Assembly: GCA_019347805.1 (NCBI GenBank)
Contig: JAHWKR010000027.1
Location: 1 to 34,565 of the forward strand
Direction of reading: 5' to 3'
Origin: Methanobacteriota archaeon
GTDB lineage: Archaea > Thermoplasmatota > E2 > JACPAO01 > JAHWKR01
DNA length: 34,565 nt
The position numbers and the translations under genes are program-made. Numbering within the stretch: position 1 is the first letter of the stretch; every line of letters starts with the position of its first letter. The notes beneath the pieces were generated by a model, which was not told the origin of the DNA, did no database searches, and worked only from the letters and a program-made list of their open reading frames with translations. This document shows positions 30,435 through 34,565 of this stretch, in pieces.

Positions 30435-31027
30435 CACTCGTTCCCCACTTGTGGTCGTGCCCGTGCCACGAGCCGGTCCAACAGGTCGTCCGCTTTTTTG
30501 CGGAACGTCTCCAGGCCACTGTCGTTGCGAAGGATGTGGTCCGCCTCCGACATGACCTCCTCGACGCCCCAGCGGCGCTCGCGGTCGTCACGCGCCTTCG
30601 CCTCCTGGACGTCCCGCACATCATCATGTCGACGGCGGCCAAGGAGTCTCTCGTGCCGCACCGTCTCCGGGGCATCCACGGCCACCAGGATGAACTCTTT
30701 GCCGAGGTCGGCGCGGAAGCGCTCCACCTCGGCCGGGCTGCGGACGCCGTCGACGATGACGAGCGGTTCGTCGCTCGGGATGCCGGAGACACGACCCGAA
30801 CGGATCGCCTCGATGGTGCGCCTGGCCCAGATGTCGTCACCGTGGTCGGCGCGCATGCCGGTCGCCACCGGACCGATCGCCGATTCTTCGATGGGCAAGC
30901 CACGCCGCCGCACCTCGTCGATGACGAAGTCGCCCATGCGCACCACGGGGAGGCCATGCTCGCGGGCGATGCGGACCGCTTCGGATTTGCCCGAGCCCGG
31001 CAGGCCCGTTATGGCGACGATGCGCAC
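30434..31027 (-). CDS. UPF0200 family P-loop kinase (adenylate kinase/CoaE-like)
   Basis: A protein of 197 residues. The start GTG at 31027 is directly followed by RIVAITGLPGSGKSEAVRIA, which holds the P-loop (GLPGSGKS, residues 8-15). Further marks are MGDFVIDEVRRRG, the IVDGVRSPAEVERFRADLG segment, and the lid-like LLGRRRHDDVRDVQEAKARD. It is an archaeal UPF0200 nucleotide kinase-like protein; a substrate such as dephospho-CoA or a nucleotide has been suggested for the broader fold but cannot be read here. A TTTATC box near 31121-31126 implies a leader of about 70 nt, unlike most genes in this window. Confidence 0.85.
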   Translation of the reverse strand: MRIVAITGLPGSGKSEAVRIAREHGLPVVRMGDFVIDEVRRRGLPIEESAIGPVATGMRADHGDDIWARRTIEAIRSGRVSGIPSDEPLVIVDGVRSPAEVERFRADLGKEFILVAVDAPETVRHERLLGRRRHDDVRDVQEAKARDDRERRWGVEEVMSEADHILRNDSGLETFRKKADDLLDRLVARARPQVGNE

Positions 31028-31120
31028 GGGGCTCCCGAGCCTGCGGTCCCCTTTGCCGGTTTCGGTCGGAACAGGACGACATGCAACCGAAAGGGTGCGC
31101 GCCGGCCAATCCGCAAGCTG

Positions 31121-31126
31121 GATAAA
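31121..31126 (-). promoter_or_regulatory. TATA-like box for the UPF0200/UPF0201 operon
   Basis: TTTATC on the minus strand would start transcription near 31097, about 70 nt before the GTG at 31027. The leader contains a short GGCTC/GAGCC hairpin (31030-31041) next to the start codon, which might influence translation. Confidence 0.4.
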
Positions 31127-31159
31127 CAGTCACACGATGGCAAAGTCTGGATGGGAATG

Positions 31160-31175
31160 TGACCCAGGAGGGTCA
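31160..31175. promoter_or_regulatory. Perfect inverted repeat upstream of the UPF0200 promoter
   Basis: TGACCC, spacer AGGA, then GGGTCA: a perfect 6+4+6 palindrome located 34-54 nt upstream of the presumed TATA box and behind the MtnA gene. It may be a regulator site or a hairpin at the end of the upstream transcript. Nothing else is visible in 31028-31285. Confidence 0.35.
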
Positions 31176-31285
31176 TCCGGGGGCGATCGAATCGTCTCTT
31201 TTGCACACCACCACCTCCAAGCACACAACCAAGGCGTCAGTCCGCCCCCACCCATCCTTCTCCTACCGCTTCACGGGAAGACGCT

Positions 31286-32335
31286 TCACGTATCTCCCGT
31301 CGTCCGGTCGTTTTCCAGCTTGTCGCGTGGTCGGAAGGTCGGCTCCAGCTGTTCCGCCTGCAAGACGCCCGACTCCGTGATGTAGCCGGTGACGAACCGG
31401 GCCGGTGTGACATCGAACGCCGGATTGAACGCATGCGTGCCCGCGCCGAATAGCTGTCGGCCGCGCAATTCCAAGACCTCCGACTCCCCCCGCTCCTCGA
31501 TCTCGATGTGCGAACCGTCCGGCAACGACAGGTCGATCGTCGTCGACGGCGCCGCGACGTAGAACGGCACCCCATGCTCCTTCGCCAGGACCGCCTTCCC
31601 GTAGGTCCCCACCTTGTTCGCCACATCGCCGTTCGCCGCGATCCTGTCCGCACCGACGATGACCACGTCCGCCTCGCCATGCGAAAGAAGGTGCCCCGCC
31701 GCGTTGTCCACGACCACCTTGTGGTCGATGCCCGCCGCCGACAATTCCCACGCCGTGATGGCCCCCTGAAGCCGCGGGCGCGTCTCGTCGACCCACACGA
31801 GCGGCCGCACTCCGTCCGCGCCCATCCCGCGTGCATAGGCGTGTATCGGGGCGAGCGCCGTACCGTGGTCGACCGCCGCGAGCGCACCGGCGTGACAATG
31901 CGTGAGCACATTGGCCCGACCCCGATCGGCGGCGATACGGCCGAGCAGCTCGGCGCCATGTTCCCCGATCATCCTGCAACGCGCCACGATCCCCTCGACA
32001 TACGCCTCGGCCCGCTCGCGCGACGGCTCCTTCACCATCCATTCGATGGCCGTGAACAGATCACGCGCCGTCGGTCGCGCCTTGCCGAGGATATTGGCGG
32101 CGCGCTTCGGGTCGTCCCGTCCCAGCACCATACCGTACGCGGCCGTCGCACCGATGGTCGGCGCACCGCGCACCGCCATGTCCATGATGAGGAAGGCCAC
32201 CTCCTCGACCGTCCGCGCCGCCACCGTCACGAGCTCGTGCGGCAACCGTCTCTGGTCGATCATCACGACACGACCCTCCCCGTCGCCCTCCCACCATACG
32301 GCGCGGAACTCGCGTTCGCCGACCTTCAAGACCAC
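31286..32335 (-). CDS. mtnA: S-methyl-5-thioribose-1-phosphate isomerase
   Basis: A protein of 349 residues. It converts methylthioribose-1-phosphate (or 5-deoxyribose-1-phosphate) to the ribulose form. Visible marks: MAVRGAPTIGATAAYG, VLTHCHAGALAAVDHG with catalytic Cys147, ETRPRLQGAITAWEL, DNAAGHLLS, VIVGADRIAANGDVANKVGT with catalytic Asp230, and NPAFDVTPA. The usual THCNAG is THCHAG here. The GTG start at 32335 overlaps the end of the class II aldolase gene by ten bases, so the pair is one operon. Together they form the MtnA plus aldolase route that splits the sugar of 5'-deoxyadenosine or methylthioadenosine into DHAP and an aldehyde. Confidence 0.9.
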   Translation of the reverse strand: MVLKVGEREFRAVWWEGDGEGRVVMIDQRRLPHELVTVAARTVEEVAFLIMDMAVRGAPTIGATAAYGMVLGRDDPKRAANILGKARPTARDLFTAIEWMVKEPSRERAEAYVEGIVARCRMIGEHGAELLGRIAADRGRANVLTHCHAGALAAVDHGTALAPIHAYARGMGADGVRPLVWVDETRPRLQGAITAWELSAAGIDHKVVVDNAAGHLLSHGEADVVIVGADRIAANGDVANKVGTYGKAVLAKEHGVPFYVAAPSTTIDLSLPDGSHIEIEERGESEVLELRGRQLFGAGTHAFNPAFDVTPARFVTGYITESGVLQAEQLEPTFRPRDKLENDRTTGDT

Positions 32336-32922
32336 ACCTCCGCCCGGTCCGGATGCAACGCGGCGAGGACCGCAAGGAAGCGCGCCTCGGCCGCCTCCAG
32401 CGTCACGGCCAACGTGACATATCCATGGTCGCGCAACCAGACCGTATGCACCCCCGGTGCGAACGCGTCGAGGGCCGAACGTGCCATCTCCCGTGTACCA
32501 TAGAGATCTTCATGAGCGGTCGCGACGACACCGGCGGGGAGGCGGTCGGGGTCCGGCGGTGCAGGCGCATGGATATGGACGATGGCGCCTGCATCCGGAT
32601 GCTCGTGGAACAGACCCCATGCCATCGCCGTCTCCGACGACGGCTCCATCGCGCCTCGCACACGCGCCTCGAACCGTTCGACATCGAACGCCATCACTTC
32701 GGCGAAGGTCGCCTGCGACAACGCCGCCAGCGAGACGCCACCGGCCTTGATGAGCATCCCGCGTTCCGTCCGCACGGCAAGATAACCGGCGTTCTCCTCC
32801 GCAAGCCCCCGCGCCGCGAAACGACGACCGCACGCCACGAGTGCCGGGACATCCGGATGCGCAACAGGCGTCCGCTCCTCGAACACGGTCCGGAACCGGC
32901 GCCCGACATAGACCTCGGCCAT
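32326..32922 (-). CDS. Class II aldolase (fuculose-phosphate aldolase-like)
   Basis: A protein of 198 residues from the ATG at 32922. It starts EVYVGRRFRTVFEE, a beginning shared with archaeal class II aldolases. GMLIKAGGVSLAALS is the phosphate-binding part, and EPSSETAMAWGLFHEHPDAG followed by AIVHIHAP carries the acidic and zinc-binding His residues. It likely splits a 5-substituted ribulose-1-phosphate made by the overlapping MtnA gene into DHAP and an aldehyde. An ATG at 32955 would add 11 residues. The pair may be under one promoter upstream near 32985. Confidence 0.85.
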   Translation of the reverse strand: MAEVYVGRRFRTVFEERTPVAHPDVPALVACGRRFAARGLAEENAGYLAVRTERGMLIKAGGVSLAALSQATFAEVMAFDVERFEARVRGAMEPSSETAMAWGLFHEHPDAGAIVHIHAPAPPDPDRLPAGVVATAHEDLYGTREMARSALDAFAPGVHTVWLRDHGYVTLAVTLEAAEARFLAVLAALHPDRAEVWS

Positions 32923-33111
32923 CGGAGCGATGAGGAGACGGACCGTGATGAGCATTGTCCTTCTTGAGCCCCCTCCCAGACCGGATACAGGTCCACCCTG
33001 AGCAACCGGTGGGGTAGGACACCCGTGCCCGCCAGGTCACCATGTCCACGACCGCTACCGGGGACGCTTTAGCCCCAGGCGTCCGCTCTCCCCACCCGGG
33101 CACAACGCCCG

Positions 33112-33906
33112 ATGCCTACCGGTCTTGCCATGCCCGAACACAGTTTCCGACCGACACGAAGCCAACTCACCACACAAGACGCCACCGGCCCGGTCGTCAG
33201 GAGGATCGACCTCCCTGGCCAAGGCCTCGGCTTCCCACCCCCCCCGAGCACCGTCGACGTCAAGATGGAACGCCGGGGCGAAGGCTGCACCTTCCTCGCC
33301 CTCACCGAGCCCGGCAAGGCCACCGAGATCGGCCGCTGGCTGGAACCGTTCCAGCCGACCCGGTTGGACATCGCGCCGGGCCTTGCCCCCAAGGGCCTCC
33401 GCGCGCGCTTCGACACGACACCCGCCCCCTGGACGTCGGTGCTCGCCGAGATCCCCATCGCATACCTCGTCCTCACACCGCAAGGCATCGCCTCGGTGTT
33501 CGTCGAAGAGACCCGCGATACCGTACGCGGTCTCGTCGCGCGACTGCGCCGGACCTGGCCCGAGATCCGCAGCCGCGAGACCCACATCGGTCAGCACAAG
33601 GTCCGCCTCACCCCCCGACAACTCGAGATCCTCTCCCTCGCCGTCGCCCTCGGTTATTACGAACTGCCCCGACGCATCGACCTGCGCACGTTGTGCAAGA
33701 AGATGGGCATCAGCCTAGGCGCCGGCTCCGAGCTGCTCCGCCGAGGGGAGGCGCTCATCATGACGAGCCACATCGACGGCCTCGCCGCCGAAGACTGGCA
33801 CGAGATGGAACACATGGTCGACGAGGATTGGGACCAGACGACACCGCTCGACCACCGCCTCGCCCTGGCAAGACGCAGATTGGGCGGGATCATGACCGGA
33901 CGCTGA
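33112..33906 (+). CDS. HTH-10 family regulator (bacterio-opsin-activator-like)
   Basis: A protein of 264 residues. Residues 45-160 form an alpha/beta part typical of the N-terminus of archaeal Bat-like regulators. The HTH-10 domain (about 166-212) reads LTPRQLEILSLAVALGYYEL, then PRRIDLRTLCKKMGISLGAG. The C-terminal 50 residues are acidic. It probably senses a small molecule or redox state and regulates nearby or distant genes. An alternative ATG is at 33130. Divergent neighbours are the aldolase/MtnA pair on the left. Confidence 0.85.
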   Translation: MPTGLAMPEHSFRPTRSQLTTQDATGPVVRRIDLPGQGLGFPPPPSTVDVKMERRGEGCTFLALTEPGKATEIGRWLEPFQPTRLDIAPGLAPKGLRARFDTTPAPWTSVLAEIPIAYLVLTPQGIASVFVEETRDTVRGLVARLRRTWPEIRSRETHIGQHKVRLTPRQLEILSLAVALGYYELPRRIDLRTLCKKMGISLGAGSELLRRGEALIMTSHIDGLAAEDWHEMEHMVDEDWDQTTPLDHRLALARRRLGGIMTGR

Positions 33907-33961
33907 GCGGGGATCCCTTCTTCGTCACTCATTGGTCGAGCTGACAGCACATCAAGTGGGC

Positions 33962-34348
33962 TCACTTCACCGTGACGATGCCGGTGGTGGCGTCATCGTA
34001 AAATGGGACGACCGTAACAAAATCCGCGTTGGAGATCGAACCGGAGCCCTTGAATGCGATGAACCGGCAAAGCCCCTCGCCAGGCACGCATGGCACGAAC
34101 CTGACATTGTTCCCGTTGACATCATCCCAGATGCTCATCTCGCATACGCGGTCCGATCCACATGGCAGGTGACATGCGCCACCGATGTCAAAATCAGTGT
34201 TGTCACCGTTGCATATGCGCGTGGTTCCGAATCCAGCCCCCCCCACGACATATTTCCTGGACGTCCCTTCTTCCGAAGCCTCCGCTGGGCTAAGCAGAGC
34301 GATACCCAGGAACAGGCCGATCAGCAGGACGACTGCCGGTTTTCGCAT
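33962..34348 (-). CDS. Cys-containing small secreted protein
   Basis: A protein of 128 residues from the ATG at 34348. RKPAVVLLIGLFLGIALLS is the core of a signal peptide with cleavage near AEA. The mature part has six cysteines (ICNGDN, GACHLPCGSDRVC, FVPCVPGEGLC) and a final strand VVPFYDDATTGIVTVK. It should fold outside the cell with disulfides. Family not recognised. The longer frame to 34453 has a non-signal start and precedes the promoter box, so it is not preferred. Confidence 0.65.
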   Translation of the reverse strand: MRKPAVVLLIGLFLGIALLSPAEASEEGTSRKYVVGGAGFGTTRICNGDNTDFDIGGACHLPCGSDRVCEMSIWDDVNGNNVRFVPCVPGEGLCRFIAFKGSGSISNADFVTVVPFYDDATTGIVTVK

Positions 34349-34377
34349 ACTCACCACGCTGAAGGACCCTTTCGGGA

Positions 34378-34385
34378 TTTTAATA
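34378..34385 (-). promoter_or_regulatory. TATA-like box of the small secreted protein gene
   Basis: TATTAAAA on the minus strand is centred about 33 nt before the ATG at 34348, leaving a leader of only a few bases that contains GGTG. Confidence 0.45.
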
Positions 34386-34461
34386 GTTTCACCCTCGGAG
34401 CACCTGAAGTAGTGTCGCGGCTGGATCAATGCGCAGAGGGACCTTCGGTGCATCCGCTACG

Positions 34462-34565
34462 CTAGAACGGCGGCCACCCCCGGCCCACCACATCACCACC
34501 GGCCACCTCGCCGCCCATATGCGTGACACAGTTCCCGACCAAGCGGCGCATCGGACGGCCGAATC
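34462..34565 (-). CDS. C-terminal end of a protein cut by window edge
   Basis: The frame is open from the window end to TAG at 34462-34464. Its last residues are LVGNCVTHMGGEVAGGDVVG and end in WPPF. A Cys and a Pro-rich end are also seen in the small secreted protein at 10745-10933 (PDFPPVP). This is only 33 residues, so it might be chance. Confidence 0.35.
   Translation of the reverse strand, partial: FGRPMRRLVGNCVTHMGGEVAGGDVVGRGWPPF

Noticed and set aside
1-34565. tRNA genes, rRNA genes and CRISPR arrays
   Set aside because: No T-arm-like GTTCRANNC with matching acceptor stems was recognised by eye, and no regularly spaced repeats are present. A covariance search would be more sensitive.

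Overview
The window looks like a chromosomal piece of a GC-rich archaeon, most probably a heterotrophic member of the Thermoplasmatota (lineage inferred, not proven). The evidence is: an archaeal type A RNase P RNA; the archaeal pair UPF0200/UPF0201; an HTH-10 (bacterio-opsin-activator-like) regulator; a tRNase Z; archaeal lipoproteins and signal peptides; and many start codons lying 25-28 nt behind a TATA-like box, as expected for leaderless transcripts. No tRNA, rRNA, CRISPR array or intact insertion sequence was seen.

Layout. 0-12 kb is an accessory region rich in secreted and surface proteins: a Ca-binding thrombospondin-3-like protein, two beta-helix proteins, a 1437-residue pilin-anchored FG-GAP/YCF48-like protein interrupted near its end by an amber codon, a double winged-helix regulator, two membrane-anchored TPR proteins and small secreted peptides. 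12-18.5 kb holds a hidden 59-residue zinc-site protein, a two-TM protein, an AidB-like acyl-CoA dehydrogenase, a three-TM protein with a tandemly duplicated small partner gene, a flavin reductase-like protein, a YhaM-like OB-fold/HD protein whose HD metal ligands are all replaced, and a winged-helix protein. 18.7-20.9 kb is a small AT-richer island of a Cys-rich secreted protein and a lipoprotein, bounded by an imperfect 26-bp inverted repeat.

21-34 kb is mostly high-GC core: an NYN nuclease coupled to a coiled-coil protein, an LVIVD lipoprotein, an FAD/NAD oxidoreductase, small proteins, the RNase P RNA gene (26443-26791, minus), a SerB-like HAD phosphatase, tRNase Z, a TIM-barrel isomerase-like protein, the UPF0201/UPF0200 pair, a class II aldolase with MtnA (5'-deoxyadenosine/methylthioadenosine salvage), an HTH-10 regulator and more small secreted proteins.

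Functional themes are cell-surface display (left), RNA processing (RNase P RNA, tRNase Z, NYN protein, YhaM-like protein, UPF0201) and nucleoside-sugar salvage. The strongest points for a second look are the internal amber codon, the ATT start of the second gene, the catalytically empty HD protein, the duplicated small-protein module, the NYN/coiled-coil pair and the inverted repeats around the 18.8-20.8 kb island.
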